A DNA stretch of 64,000 bases from Xanthomonas fragariae (GCF_900183975.1 NZ_LT853882.1:2535501-2599500), one strand, 5' to 3'; shown: positions 19,539 to 28,709, counted from the stretch's first letter. Notes: generated from the letters alone by a model not told the origin. Translations and numbers: made by a program.

Positions 19539-20041
19539 TTCTGATCTCCTTTACGTCCATTTTTCCAGACTTCTGCCGGATCTTCACCTGGATACAATCC
19601 AGCTTCAGGACCTTTCAACGGATAGTTTGGATTTCCAATTCCAAATGGAGGGACGAAGACCTTGATCTCACCACTGCGCAGGAAGTGGACAGAAAACTGC
19701 GCCGTATGATTTGCATCATACTTTGGTATTTCGACAACACGCTTCTGATAATTTTCGTCGTAATCATTGGTCCAGCCGACCGTGACCTTCAAGCCAGGCT
19801 TCCAAGGGTCAGGGACGCTAATGCAGCAAATAAATTTCCCACCTCCACTATGCGCCTGCAAAAACCCCCCTTCATTGCCATCCACCGTGAAATGCCCGAT
19901 ATCCTTGTCGGTATGGTTGTAACCCACCAGGTTGGTGGTCACGGTATTGCTACCGTGGCAGGCGCTGATCCACATCAGCAGCAGGCCGTACAGGACGCAG
20001 CGCGCGAGCTTCATCATCCAAGGCATCAGTCGTGGCTTCAT
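19535..20041 (-). CDS. DUF3304 lipoprotein, probable Tle1 immunity (first of a pair)
   Basis: 168-aa lipoprotein: MKPRLMPWMMKLARCVLYGL, hydrophobic segment, lipobox ISAC, then the DUF3304 core with NLVGYNHTDKDIGHFTVDGN, CCISVPDPWKPG and FSVHFLRSGEIKVFV. It directly precedes the lipase gene with a 4-base overlap and overlaps the second DUF3304 gene in the same way. The role as periplasmic protector against the Tle1 protein at 17709 is inferred from position. Confidence 0.82.
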   Translation of the reverse strand: MKPRLMPWMMKLARCVLYGLLLMWISACHGSNTVTTNLVGYNHTDKDIGHFTVDGNEGGFLQAHSGGGKFICCISVPDPWKPGLKVTVGWTNDYDENYQKRVVEIPKYDANHTAQFSVHFLRSGEIKVFVPPFGIGNPNYPLKGPEAGLYPGEDPAEVWKNGRKGDQK

Positions 20042-20502
20042 TTGTCGAACGGTCCCTTGGGCGGCACGCCTGGCGTCAGTTCGACATCTTTCCCTTTGAG
20101 CGGGTAGTCCGGGTGCCACAGGGCATAAATGGTCACGAAAACCTTGATCTGGCCGTTGCGCAGAAAATGCACTGCCATGTCGCCATATTTGTCGTAACGC
20201 GGCACTGGCACCCGACGCTCCTGATAGTTCTCGTCGTAGTCGTCGGTCCATCCGACCGTCACCGTCATGCCCGGCTTCCAGGGCTTGAGGATGCTAATGC
20301 AGCACACAAATCCACCCCCACCTCTATTGGATTGTAGAAACCCACCTTCGCTTCCGTTCACCGTAAAGTGTCCGATGTCCTTGTCGGTATGGTTGTAGCC
20401 CACGAGGTTGACGCCAACGGATTCCTCGCCGCAAGCGGTCAGACATGGCAGCAACCCGAGTAACATCACGATCCCCCAGGCTGTCCATCGAGTACGTTTC
20501 AC
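20038..20502 (-). CDS. DUF3304 lipoprotein, probable Tle1 immunity (second of a pair)
   Basis: 154-aa lipoprotein beginning at a GTG (20500-20502) that overlaps the DUF4123 stop. Signal peptide with lipobox LTAC. The core has NLVGYNHTDKDIGHFTVNGS, GGGFVCCISILKPWKPG and AVHFLRNGQIKVFV. It is clearly a paralogue of the neighbour at 19535 but differs throughout, so both appear to be under selection. Paired immunity genes are common for Tle lipases. Confidence 0.82.
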   Translation of the reverse strand: MKRTRWTAWGIVMLLGLLPCLTACGEESVGVNLVGYNHTDKDIGHFTVNGSEGGFLQSNRGGGGFVCCISILKPWKPGMTVTVGWTDDYDENYQERRVPVPRYDKYGDMAVHFLRNGQIKVFVTIYALWHPDYPLKGKDVELTPGVPPKGPFDK

Positions 20503-21392
20503 AGTGCGCTCCTAAGATGGTCGGCGATGTCGTTTGAAGGCGCCATCGGTGCCGATTCCCAGAGCGGCCTGCCCAACTCCCAGACATGGTCGGGGACCGT
20601 GGTGGCCCATGCCGCAAATGCCTGGGCGTGCATCGATGCTGGTGCGGCCAGACGTTCTGCGACGTCGGGATGGCTGCGGAAGCCGCCATTAGTGTAAAGG
20701 GCGAGCAGCAAATAGTGCACATGATCGTCGATGGAACCGAGCCCATGCGTACGGGCCTGCTCCATCTGCTGTTTCACAAACGGATAAAGAACCCGATGCT
20801 CAACGCGTCGCATTTCGTCGGGAATGATCCGGCGCAGCTGCGCAATGGCGACATCGGGCTCGCAGGCTTCTAGAAACTCGGCGTACTGTGCGTCATCGAG
20901 CCGTAATGGCGGTAGCGCAGCCAGACCCGCAGCCAACGGCCCAGGCAATGGTAGCGGTTGCAAGTCGCCGAACCGATCGAAGTAATGCCATTCTTCAATG
21001 CCAGCGGTGAATACGGCTTTTTGTTCGGCGGTGAGCAGTTGCAGCCAGACTGGAAGAATGCGCGTGTCGTACCAGCGCAGCAGCATGTCACGCTCGCCCT
21101 GTTCCGGCACCTTGACCAGATGGAAGGCGCGGAAGTGGCAGGCGAGATCTTGCATCGGCAATGCACTGCCGATGTAGCTGACCGCGGGCTTTGCCGCGCC
21201 CAGCCGTTCGAGTTCCAGCGCCAGGCGAGACGTGGGGTCGGCTCGGTCGCAGGCGACCAGGAGTGGTGCGATCTCGGTCAGGCTCTCTTCGGCCTGCTGG
21301 TCGAACAGGGAGCAGTAGGCCGCGCCCAGGCGATCCAGTCTTTCATGGAAGTGGGGACGCTGAGCGCTGTCGATCACGGCGTAATATCGCAT
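20499..21392 (-). CDS. DUF4123 effector-loading adaptor
   Basis: 297 aa starting MRYYAVIDSAQRPHFHERLD. DUF4123-type features: a short N-terminal strand, CSLFDQQAEESLTEIAPLLV, then SRLALELERLGAAKPAVSYI, and later WHYFDRFGDLQPL. The start overlaps the vgrG stop as TGATG and the stop overlaps the following DUF3304 start, so vgrG-adaptor-immunity-immunity-lipase form one tightly coupled operon. The adaptor presumably couples the lipase at 17709 to the tail of the vgrG at 21392. Confidence 0.84.
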   Translation of the reverse strand: MRYYAVIDSAQRPHFHERLDRLGAAYCSLFDQQAEESLTEIAPLLVACDRADPTSRLALELERLGAAKPAVSYIGSALPMQDLACHFRAFHLVKVPEQGERDMLLRWYDTRILPVWLQLLTAEQKAVFTAGIEEWHYFDRFGDLQPLPLPGPLAAGLAALPPLRLDDAQYAEFLEACEPDVAIAQLRRIIPDEMRRVEHRVLYPFVKQQMEQARTHGLGSIDDHVHYLLLALYTNGGFRSHPDVAERLAAPASMHAQAFAAWATTVPDHVWELGRPLWESAPMAPSNDIADHLRSAL

Positions 21393-24076
21393 CACACCAG
21401 CACTCCCGGGGTTCCTTGGCGCGCTGCATCCAGGATGCAGCTCTTGCAACTGCTGCGTGGGAACTGCGGCAACGGATACGCCTGCTGCACCGGCCCCACG
21501 AACGACTTCTTGCTGGCCTGCACGGTGATGGTGCCGGGGCAGGCGAAGGTGAGGTTGCCGCCTTCGATGGTGACGCTGGCACCGCCAGCCACCGCCAGGT
21601 GGATGGTCTTGCCCGCCGCCAGTTCCACTTCGGCGTTGGCGCTGATCAGCTTCAGTCCTTCTTTCGACTGCACGCGCACTTCGTCCGACTGCGCCTGCAC
21701 GTCCAGCGCGCCTTCGCCGCTGACGAGGCTCAGGCTGTTGGCTTGCGTTTGCCCGCCGTCCACCGCCGCGGCCAGCACGCCGATCGCCTGGCCGCTGTGC
21801 AGGCGCGCGTTGCCGGCGATGGCCGCTTCGCTGCCCGCACCGCTGGCCAGCGTCAGCGTCTCGCCCACGCTCCAGCTCAGGCCCTGGCCGGCCACCACGC
21901 CGATCCCCGACGGTGCGGCCAGGCCCAGCAGCGCATCGCCGGTGTGCGGCACCCGGTCGTCGCCCGGGCTGGCACTGCGCTCGGCCGCCGCGCCCTTGGC
22001 GTCGGCGTAGGCCGTGCCCGGCACCGTGGTCTTCACGCTGGTCAGCAACGCCTGCAAGGGCGCCTGCTCGGCGATCAGCTTGGAGTGGTTCGCCTGGCCC
22101 ACGCCTTCGTGCGCGGCCAGCGTCACCGTCTGGTGCGTGCCCGCCGCCTGCGAGAACGTCTTGCCCAGCGTCTGCAGTTGGCTCAGCAATGCGCTGGGCT
22201 GGGTCGCCTCGCCGGCCGGGCCGCTGCTGCGCGCGTAGCTGCTCAGCCACAACCCCGAGGTGGCGCGCACCGCGCCCCATGCGTCGGTGCGCAGTTCGAA
22301 GCCTTCCCCGCGGAAGCTGCCGCGGTAGTTGTCGGCCTGGTGGATCAGGTGCCCCAGGTTCAGTTGCGTGGCCGCCTGCGTGGTCGCAAGTTGCAAGCGC
22401 AGTTGCTGGTCGCTGTCGTCGAACACCAGCCGGCTGTGGCCAGCGCCGCCCCATTCCTTGGATTGCACGCCCCACAGCGCGGTGGCGTTGCGGTGGTTGT
22501 CCGTGCCGCCGCCGGCGCCGTGCCAGGCCGGGGCGTGGCCGCCGGCCAGGTTGGCCTGCGCGCTGGGTCGGCCGTCGCCGGCCTGGGCATACAGGCGGGT
22601 GTCGGCCTCGGCGCTGGTGCCGCCGGGGGTGGCGGGAACGCCGGCTTCGCCCTTGCCGTTGTACAGCGCCCCCAGCACCACCGGACGGTCGATGTCCCCC
22701 TCCAGGAAGCCCACCAGCACTTCCTGGCCGATGCGTGGCAGGAACTGGCTGCCCACGCCCGGGCCGGCGTAGCGCTGCGCCACCCGCAGCCAGGTGCTGT
22801 CCTGCGCCGCCGGGGCCGACGCGTCGTGCTGGAAGTGGAACCTGACCCGGATCCGGCCCAGCGCGTCGGCATGGACCTCCTGGCTGCCGCCGGTGCTGCC
22901 ATCGGCGCCGACCACGATGGCGCTCTGGTAGCCCGGCGCGGTCGGCCGCGGGTTCAGCCGCGCGCCGGTGCCGTCGGCCAGCACCGGCCGCCACGGCTGC
23001 TGCCGGTCCACCGCCTCGAAGGCGTTGCCGTAGCCCACCGCCTCGGCCTGCGCCCAGGTGCTGCGTGCCGCCACCGCGCTGGCGTCCGGCCATGCCGGCG
23101 CGGCGCCCAGCTGCGCCTGCGCCGCCGCGCGCACGTCCACCGGCAGGTTGTTGATGCCCGCATGCCACACCCGCGTCAGCAGCTGCGGCGCCTGGGTCAG
23201 CGTGAACCAGGTACCGGCGCGCAGCGTGCGCACCGTGCTGCGGCCCTGCCACGGCGACCACTGCGCCTCCTGCGCCTGCGCCATCAACCCTGCATAGCGG
23301 TCCGCTTCCTGTGCGCTGGCGAAGGCGTACATCCCCACCGGCTCGTACAGCTCGCGCAGCGATTGTCCGCCGCCGCCGTGCAGCGGCAGTTGCGCGCTGC
23401 GCGCCTGGCGCGTCTTGAAGTCTTCGCTGAGCACGGTCAGCCGGCCGCTGCCCAGCCGCCGGGTGGCGCCGATCGCCAACACGCTGTCGGCCGCCTCGGT
23501 GGCGTCGCTGCGGTGGTAGCGCAGCCCGCCGCCCTGCGCCGAACTGGGGTCCTGCGGTTGCGCGGCGCTGTCGGCGAACACTACCAGCTGGTGCCCGCCG
23601 GGCGACGCGTCCGCCTCCTGCAGCCGCCAGCCCAGCCCTTCCTCGGCCAGCAGCCGCTGCACGAAATCCAGGTCGCTCTCGCGGTATTGCACGCAGTAGC
23701 TGCGCGGCCGCGCCTGGGCCAGGAACCCGCTCACCTCGTCGCTCCACTGCCAGCTCGCCATCGGCGCGTAGTCGGCGAACACCGCCTCCACGATCTGCAC
23801 CAGCGTGCGCTCCTGGAACACCCGGCTGTGCCGGCCCTGCGACAACCACCACGTCCACGGCACCAGGCCCACCCGGTAGCGCGCCAGACCGCCGTCGCTG
23901 CCCAGTTCGTACGCTTCGTGGATCAGCCCCGTGCGCGGGCTCTCGCCGCCATCGGCCAGCCGGGTGTACAGCGTCGCGCGACGCCCCAGCCACGCCTCCA
24001 GCGGCAAGTTCGCCTGTGTGCTCAGCGACGCGCGGACGAAGGCCACGGACGGCTTGTTGGCAATACGCGTTCGCAT
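21392..24076 (-). CDS. vgrG: VgrG spike protein, chimeric N-terminus (copy b)
   Basis: 894-aa VgrG. From LSTQANLPLEAWLGRRATLY onward it matches the intact VgrG at 37113: gp27-like hub, gp5 OB fold (DALGRIRVRFHFQHD, then QEVLVGFLEGDIDRPVVLG), DUF2345 helix and the end QASKKSFVGP. The first 52 residues of the normal protein are replaced by MRTRIANKPSVAFVRAS, the start of the YiaA-like gene at 40440, complete with its ribosome-binding region (AAGGAT here). The fusion is in frame. The tail (QAYPLPQFPRSSCKSCILDA, then ARQGTPGVLV) is specific to this module. Loss of the first hub strand may affect trimer or baseplate contacts. Confidence 0.88.
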   Translation of the reverse strand: MRTRIANKPSVAFVRASLSTQANLPLEAWLGRRATLYTRLADGGESPRTGLIHEAYELGSDGGLARYRVGLVPWTWWLSQGRHSRVFQERTLVQIVEAVFADYAPMASWQWSDEVSGFLAQARPRSYCVQYRESDLDFVQRLLAEEGLGWRLQEADASPGGHQLVVFADSAAQPQDPSSAQGGGLRYHRSDATEAADSVLAIGATRRLGSGRLTVLSEDFKTRQARSAQLPLHGGGGQSLRELYEPVGMYAFASAQEADRYAGLMAQAQEAQWSPWQGRSTVRTLRAGTWFTLTQAPQLLTRVWHAGINNLPVDVRAAAQAQLGAAPAWPDASAVAARSTWAQAEAVGYGNAFEAVDRQQPWRPVLADGTGARLNPRPTAPGYQSAIVVGADGSTGGSQEVHADALGRIRVRFHFQHDASAPAAQDSTWLRVAQRYAGPGVGSQFLPRIGQEVLVGFLEGDIDRPVVLGALYNGKGEAGVPATPGGTSAEADTRLYAQAGDGRPSAQANLAGGHAPAWHGAGGGTDNHRNATALWGVQSKEWGGAGHSRLVFDDSDQQLRLQLATTQAATQLNLGHLIHQADNYRGSFRGEGFELRTDAWGAVRATSGLWLSSYARSSGPAGEATQPSALLSQLQTLGKTFSQAAGTHQTVTLAAHEGVGQANHSKLIAEQAPLQALLTSVKTTVPGTAYADAKGAAAERSASPGDDRVPHTGDALLGLAAPSGIGVVAGQGLSWSVGETLTLASGAGSEAAIAGNARLHSGQAIGVLAAAVDGGQTQANSLSLVSGEGALDVQAQSDEVRVQSKEGLKLISANAEVELAAGKTIHLAVAGGASVTIEGGNLTFACPGTITVQASKKSFVGPVQQAYPLPQFPRSSCKSCILDAARQGTPGVLV

Positions 24077-24210
24077 GATCACTATCCTTGGAAAAATGAA
24101 GAAGTCCGCTTCCATGGCAAGCCTGTGTCAGACACGCTCTGCGCATTGAGCACCACGGGTATACGGACTTAATTCCGATGGCATTCGGACGCACGCCATT
24201 CACTCCTTTT

Positions 24211-24237
24211 CCTAGCGACTTGTTCCTTAGCGACTTG
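24211..24237 (+). promoter_or_regulatory. Direct repeat upstream of first SUMF1 gene
   Basis: CCTAGCGACTTG and CCTTAGCGACTTG are repeated head to tail just upstream of the lipoprotein gene. The same pair recurs at 27678-27702 before the second copy. It could be an operator or simply repeat-derived. Confidence 0.3.
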
Positions 24238-24275
24238 CTAAGATCGCTCATCGATCCCAAGCGAGACAGACATTC

Positions 24276-25232
24276 ATGAAACAACGTCGCCGCAGTTACG
24301 TGTCTGCCGGTATCTGGTGCTCGGCGCTAGTTGCCATGAGTGGCTGCCAGGCCAAGCCTGCGAACGGGGCCGCCGAGCCGGCGGCGGACGTGCAGGCGCG
24401 CGTGGAAGCATTGAAGCAGAAGACGCTCAAGGATTTGGCGCAAGTGAAAGGCGGCACGTTCCTGATGGGCGATTTCGGGCCGGTGCACAACGCGGACAAA
24501 CTGCCCTATAGCGGCGCGCGCGACGACGACGTGCTGCGCAACGTGACCCTGGACGGCTACGCCATCACCGCGCACAAGATCACCTATGCGGACTATGACG
24601 TGTATACCGATGCGACGGGGAAGCCGAAGATAGCGCAGGATAAAATGGATCTGGAGTATCGAAACCTTCCCGATATCCCGGCCGGTGTGAACTGGAACGA
24701 AGCGCAAAGCTATTGCCGCTGGGTCGGCCAACAGATCGCCAAGAAGATGGATCTACCGACGGAGGCGCAATGGGAATACGCCGCGCGCAGCGGCGGCAAG
24801 ATGGTGGTGCGGCCGACCGATAATGGGGAAATCGAGGATGGCCGCAACGTCGCATCGTTTGATGAACAAGAAAAATTTAGAGGCGAGCATGGCTACATGT
24901 ACGGCCCAACTCCCATTGGCAAATACCCAACAAATCCTTTAGGCCTGTACGACATGATCGACCACGGCTTTGAATGGGCGCGCGATTGGTATGCCGAATC
25001 CTACGACCCCAAAGACCTGAAGAATCCCCAAGGACCTAAGACCGGTACGGACAAGGTACAGCGGGGCCACTCGAACTCGGGCGGGGATTCACTCGGATTT
25101 GTATCAATGACATTTACCCGTTTCCATCAGCCCCCCAGCCCTCCTTTAATGCGTGACCCGAATGATGGAGAGGATTACAAGGTGAACCAAAATGCTTTCA
25201 ATACTTTTCGCTGCGTAGCCGAAACAAAATGA
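24276..25232 (+). CDS. SUMF1/FGE-fold lipoprotein, candidate immunity (copy 1)
   Basis: 318-aa lipoprotein: basic start MKQRRRSYVSAGIW, lipobox MSGC, a linker, then a formylglycine-generating-enzyme-like (SUMF1) domain with GGTFLMGDFGPVHN, DLPTEAQWEYAARSGGKMVV, NPLGLYDMIDHGFEWARDWY and the terminal FNTFRCVAE. The fold is also used by non-catalytic binding proteins, and I see no evidence for sulfatase activation here. It is convergent with the effector at 25380 and duplicated together with it, which suggests a periplasmic immunity protein with its own promoter. Immunity is an inference. Confidence 0.8.
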   Translation: MKQRRRSYVSAGIWCSALVAMSGCQAKPANGAAEPAADVQARVEALKQKTLKDLAQVKGGTFLMGDFGPVHNADKLPYSGARDDDVLRNVTLDGYAITAHKITYADYDVYTDATGKPKIAQDKMDLEYRNLPDIPAGVNWNEAQSYCRWVGQQIAKKMDLPTEAQWEYAARSGGKMVVRPTDNGEIEDGRNVASFDEQEKFRGEHGYMYGPTPIGKYPTNPLGLYDMIDHGFEWARDWYAESYDPKDLKNPQGPKTGTDKVQRGHSNSGGDSLGFVSMTFTRFHQPPSPPLMRDPNDGEDYKVNQNAFNTFRCVAETK

Positions 25233-25241
25233 TCTGATCGC

Positions 25242-25274
25242 TTGTGCCGCCGGCTTACACAGCCGGCGGCACAA
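25242..25274. terminator. Strong bidirectional stem-loop between convergent genes (unit 1)
   Basis: Perfect 14-bp arms 25242-25255 and 25261-25274 with a TACAC loop lie right after the SUMF1 stop. A second, wider inverted repeat (25290-25301 with 25356-25367) follows before the effector stop. Confidence 0.6.
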
Positions 25275-25379
25275 CATCTTTAGGAAAGGTCTGATTAACC
25301 CATGCATCGCCGCTATGCGGCTCAGTCAGACAAATAAGTTAAGCTTCGCGCAAGCGGGTTAATCAGAACTTCTTTAGTG

Positions 25380-27665
25380 CTACGCCATGTACTCATCTTG
25401 TTCTTGCTCCGCCGAGCTTCCATGATCCATCGCCAACATGGTCTTGGCCGCTTCGCGATCGATCCCCAGATACTGCGGATCGATTGCCGCGAACATCGGC
25501 GATTCCTGTCCGTCCAGCATGGCCAGCTGCGTGCCGTCCATCTCGTTCAAGCTGGCCACCTCATAGCCCTTCGGATACGTCCCCATCAGCGTGGACCGGT
25601 GCTTTAGATAATCTTCCAGGTAGGTATTCTGTGCGTCCTTTGGCGTCGAGTCCGGCTTGTCGTTGAGCGGGTCGAACACCCCGCCTTTTAGATCGGGATT
25701 AAGTGAGATGCCATAGTTGAGGAAGCGCATCACATCGCCGTCGGCTTTGCCGGGATCGCCCGCCTCGCGACCATCGATTGTCATATGTTGCATCACGTTG
25801 CTCCATTCCGGGCGCAGCTTGACGCACTTCATGATATTAATCACCGCCTGCTTGTGCTCATTGAGGTAGTGCACCTGCATATCCATACCTTTGTACTTCA
25901 CCTCTGGCGCGTCGTTCCAGTGCGTGGCCCAATCGTGACGGGTGAGCGCGTACAGCAGCATGCCGCGGGTTTCCGGGGTGGCGTAGATCAGCCAGGCAGG
26001 CTTCTTGTTGATGCTTTGGACGAGTTTCTGGCGGTTTTCTGCTTTTTCGAGGCTATCCATTGTTTTTTGTAAAGAAACGTTAATCGCATCTACATTAGAG
26101 GCGAGTTGCTTCCCAATATCTGAGTCTTTCGCAATCGCCAAAAATAGCAATCGAGAAAGCGCCAAGAACGCATCCTTGGCTATATACACCAACACCTTAA
26201 ACCCAGCATGCGCCAACTGGTAATACACCCATTTGACGAACTCCAGCATGCCCTCGGCATCGACCACGAACTCCACTGCGCCTTTCGCGCCCACGCCCCA
26301 GCACAGGCGCGCGCTCGCCTTGACCCGGAACTTGCCCTGCGCGTAGTAGATGTTGAGTTGCGCGCTGGCGCCGGCACCGGCACTGACGGCGACATCCAGC
26401 GATAGTTTGGCGAAGGCCACCGGCTTGGTCTTCTCCGGCGGCAACCATTGCAGTTCCCCGGAAGGCATCAGGCCGCCTTCGGCGCCCGCGAACGCTTCGG
26501 CAGTCACACGCATCCCGTTCATATCGCTGGGCGCGGTCTCGTTCAGCGATGCCGGCACTACACGTCGCGACGGAGCGCCGTTGGGGCCGGGCGGATCGCC
26601 CAGGTCCGCGCGCGGCAAGCCGTGCGCCTGATCGAAGTTCGACGCCAGGCTGTCGGTGCGGTCACGCGCCTGCGGCTGCACCCTCGCCCGGTTGCCGCTG
26701 TACGACACGCCCACCGCCCCGGTCATCGACGCCTTCGCGCCCACGAACCCGTACAGCTCGCAGGCTAGCTGGAACAGGATCGCCCCCAGATCCATCCCGC
26801 CGAAGTTCATCTGCCAGCCCTTTGTGCTGGGAATGCTCAGCGTATGCACCCATTTGCCCTCGAACAGGATCAGCTTGGCCTGCGCATTGGCCGAGGCCTG
26901 CGCCTTGAAGTTTTGCTTGTTCGGGTCCCATCCCAGCTCCGAACTGGCCCCCGCGCCGGCGGCGCAACGCAGCCATTGCGCGGCCGTATCCACCGCGTAG
27001 CTTTCGCTTTTCTTGACCGTCTCGCTGAACTGGTTGCCGCCCACATCGATCATGTCCCACACCCACGGATCGGTCTGCACGCTCCCGCTGGATTTGGCCG
27101 TGGCTGTGATCTTGGACAAGGATTCCTTGAACTTCGCCGCATCGAACTGCTTGCGATCCGAATATTCGCCCTTGGCCTTGACCACCTCAGCCGTCGCATC
27201 GCCATGCTTGGCCTTGACCGACACACTCATCTCCAGCCGGGTCGGCACGCCCATGATCCGGCGCTTCTTGTACTCCTCGTACTTCTTGCGCGGCAGATAA
27301 CGCCTGCGCAATCCCATCCGATCGCGCACGCTGCCCTCGCCCGCATCGCGGCCCTTGTCGTAGCTTTCGAAGGTGACCACTTCCACCAGGTCCGCCTTCT
27401 TGGCGAAATCCTTGTTCAACATGGTCGCGACCTTGTCTTCGGCAAGGTTCAGATCTTTCTCGGCCTGCCGGATCGCCTCCGGACTGCGTCCTTGTAGTGC
27501 CTGCGCCAGCGTTGAACGCGCGTGGTGCACACCGGCCAACGTGCTTTCGACATGACCGCTGACCGCCTCGAATTCCTTCCACACCTCCGGCGTCAACAGC
27601 AACAGTTCCTCGTCTTGCGCGTTGAGGACTCTCGGGTGTGTCGATGGCGTAGGCACGCACACCAC
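25380..27665 (-). CDS. Truncated duplicate of the large T6SS effector (copy 1)
   Basis: 761-aa frame. From residue 13 (VLNAQDEELLLLTPEVWKEF) it matches the 1021-aa protein at 28842 from its residue 273 on. The transthyretin-like N-terminal region is missing, replaced by 12 residues created at the duplication junction (MVCVPTPSTHPR). The body is identical over hundreds of residues. Residues about 490-546 (FKVLVYIAKDAFLALSRLLF onward) differ clearly from copy 2. No vgrG tail precedes it, so export is doubtful. It may be a silent specificity reservoir or a remnant. Toxic activity is unassigned. Confidence 0.8.
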   Translation of the reverse strand: MVCVPTPSTHPRVLNAQDEELLLLTPEVWKEFEAVSGHVESTLAGVHHARSTLAQALQGRSPEAIRQAEKDLNLAEDKVATMLNKDFAKKADLVEVVTFESYDKGRDAGEGSVRDRMGLRRRYLPRKKYEEYKKRRIMGVPTRLEMSVSVKAKHGDATAEVVKAKGEYSDRKQFDAAKFKESLSKITATAKSSGSVQTDPWVWDMIDVGGNQFSETVKKSESYAVDTAAQWLRCAAGAGASSELGWDPNKQNFKAQASANAQAKLILFEGKWVHTLSIPSTKGWQMNFGGMDLGAILFQLACELYGFVGAKASMTGAVGVSYSGNRARVQPQARDRTDSLASNFDQAHGLPRADLGDPPGPNGAPSRRVVPASLNETAPSDMNGMRVTAEAFAGAEGGLMPSGELQWLPPEKTKPVAFAKLSLDVAVSAGAGASAQLNIYYAQGKFRVKASARLCWGVGAKGAVEFVVDAEGMLEFVKWVYYQLAHAGFKVLVYIAKDAFLALSRLLFLAIAKDSDIGKQLASNVDAINVSLQKTMDSLEKAENRQKLVQSINKKPAWLIYATPETRGMLLYALTRHDWATHWNDAPEVKYKGMDMQVHYLNEHKQAVINIMKCVKLRPEWSNVMQHMTIDGREAGDPGKADGDVMRFLNYGISLNPDLKGGVFDPLNDKPDSTPKDAQNTYLEDYLKHRSTLMGTYPKGYEVASLNEMDGTQLAMLDGQESPMFAAIDPQYLGIDREAAKTMLAMDHGSSAEQEQDEYMA

Positions 27666-27677
27666 TTACTCTTTTTT

Positions 27678-27702
27678 TAGCGACTTGTTCCTTAGCGACT
27701 TG
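27678..27702 (+). promoter_or_regulatory. Direct repeat upstream of second SUMF1 gene
   Basis: TAGCGACTTG and CCTTAGCGACTTG in tandem, the duplicated counterpart of 24211-24237. Function not established. Confidence 0.3.
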
Positions 27703-27740
27703 CTAAGATCGCTCATCGATCCCAAGCGAGACAGACAGTC

Positions 27741-28700
27741 ATGAAACAACGTCGCCGCAGTTACGTGTCTGCTGGTATCTGGTGCTCGGCGCTACTGGCC
27801 ATCGGTGGCTGCCAGGCCAAGCCTGCGAACGAGGCCGCCAAGCCGGCGGCGGACGTGCAGGCGCGCGTGGAAGCATTGAAGCAGAGGACGCTCAAGGACC
27901 TGGTGCAAGTGAAAGGCGGCACGTTCCTGATGGGCGACTTCGGGCCGGTGCACAACCCGGATAAGCTGCCCTATAGCGGCGAGCGTAACGACGACGTGCT
28001 GCGCAACGTGACCCTGGACGGCTACGCCATCAGCGCGCACAAGATCACCTATGCGGACTATGACGTGTATACCGATGCAACGGGGAAGCCGAAGATAGCG
28101 CAATATAAAATTGATCTCGAATATCGCAACGTCCCCGAATTACCAGCAGGGGTCAGCTGGTACGAGGCGCAAGGCTATTGCCGCTGGGTCGGCCAACAGA
28201 TCGGCAAGAAGATGGATCTTCCGACGGAGGCGCAATGGGAATACGCCGCGCGCAGCGGCGGCAAGATGGTGGTGCGGCCGACCGATAATGGGGAAATCGA
28301 GGATGGACGCAATGTTGCTTCATTTGAGCAGGCAGGGAGCTTCAGAAGCGAGCACAAATACATCTACGGCCCAACTCCTATTGGCAAATATCCACCAAAT
28401 CCTTTAGGCCTGTACGACATGATCGACCACGGCTTTGAATGGGCGCGCGACTGGTATGCCGAGTCCTACGACCCCAAAGACCTGAAGAATCCCCAAGGCC
28501 CTAAGACCGGCACAGAAAAAGTACAACGCGCACATTCAAATTCCGGCGGGGATTCGCTTGGGTTTGTATCGATGACATTTACACGCTTTCATAAGCTCCC
28601 CGCCCCTCCTTTAAGGCGTGAACCGGGCATGGAGGGAGACGAGTACAAGATGAACCAAAATGCTTTCAACACCTTTCGCTGCGTAGCCGAAACAAAATGA
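27741..28700 (+). CDS. SUMF1/FGE-fold lipoprotein, candidate immunity (copy 2)
   Basis: 319-aa paralogue of the gene at 24276 with lipobox IGGC and the same SUMF1 landmarks (DLPTEAQWEYAARSGGKMVV, NPLGLYDMIDHGFEWARDWY). Differences are concentrated in patches: YKIDLEYRNVPELPAGVSWY against DKMDLEYRNLPDIPAGVNWN, FEQAGSFRSEHKYIYG against FDEQEKFRGEHGYMYG, and the last 30 residues. It faces the full-length effector at 28842 and presumably protects against that variant. Confidence 0.8.
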   Translation: MKQRRRSYVSAGIWCSALLAIGGCQAKPANEAAKPAADVQARVEALKQRTLKDLVQVKGGTFLMGDFGPVHNPDKLPYSGERNDDVLRNVTLDGYAISAHKITYADYDVYTDATGKPKIAQYKIDLEYRNVPELPAGVSWYEAQGYCRWVGQQIGKKMDLPTEAQWEYAARSGGKMVVRPTDNGEIEDGRNVASFEQAGSFRSEHKYIYGPTPIGKYPPNPLGLYDMIDHGFEWARDWYAESYDPKDLKNPQGPKTGTEKVQRAHSNSGGDSLGFVSMTFTRFHKLPAPPLRREPGMEGDEYKMNQNAFNTFRCVAETK

Positions 28701-28709
28701 CCTGATCAC

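Noticed and set aside
21191..24172. Very long open frames opposite vgrG copies (also 37470-40037 and 32404-33714 on the plus strand)
   Set aside because: They mirror the codon pattern of the GC-rich vgrG genes, are rich in Arg/Ala/Gly, have no motif, and recur only because vgrG is duplicated.
20499..24284. A 1261-codon minus-strand frame joining DUF4123 to upstream sequence
   Set aside because: Only the last 297 codons are real; the rest is the alternative frame of vgrG.
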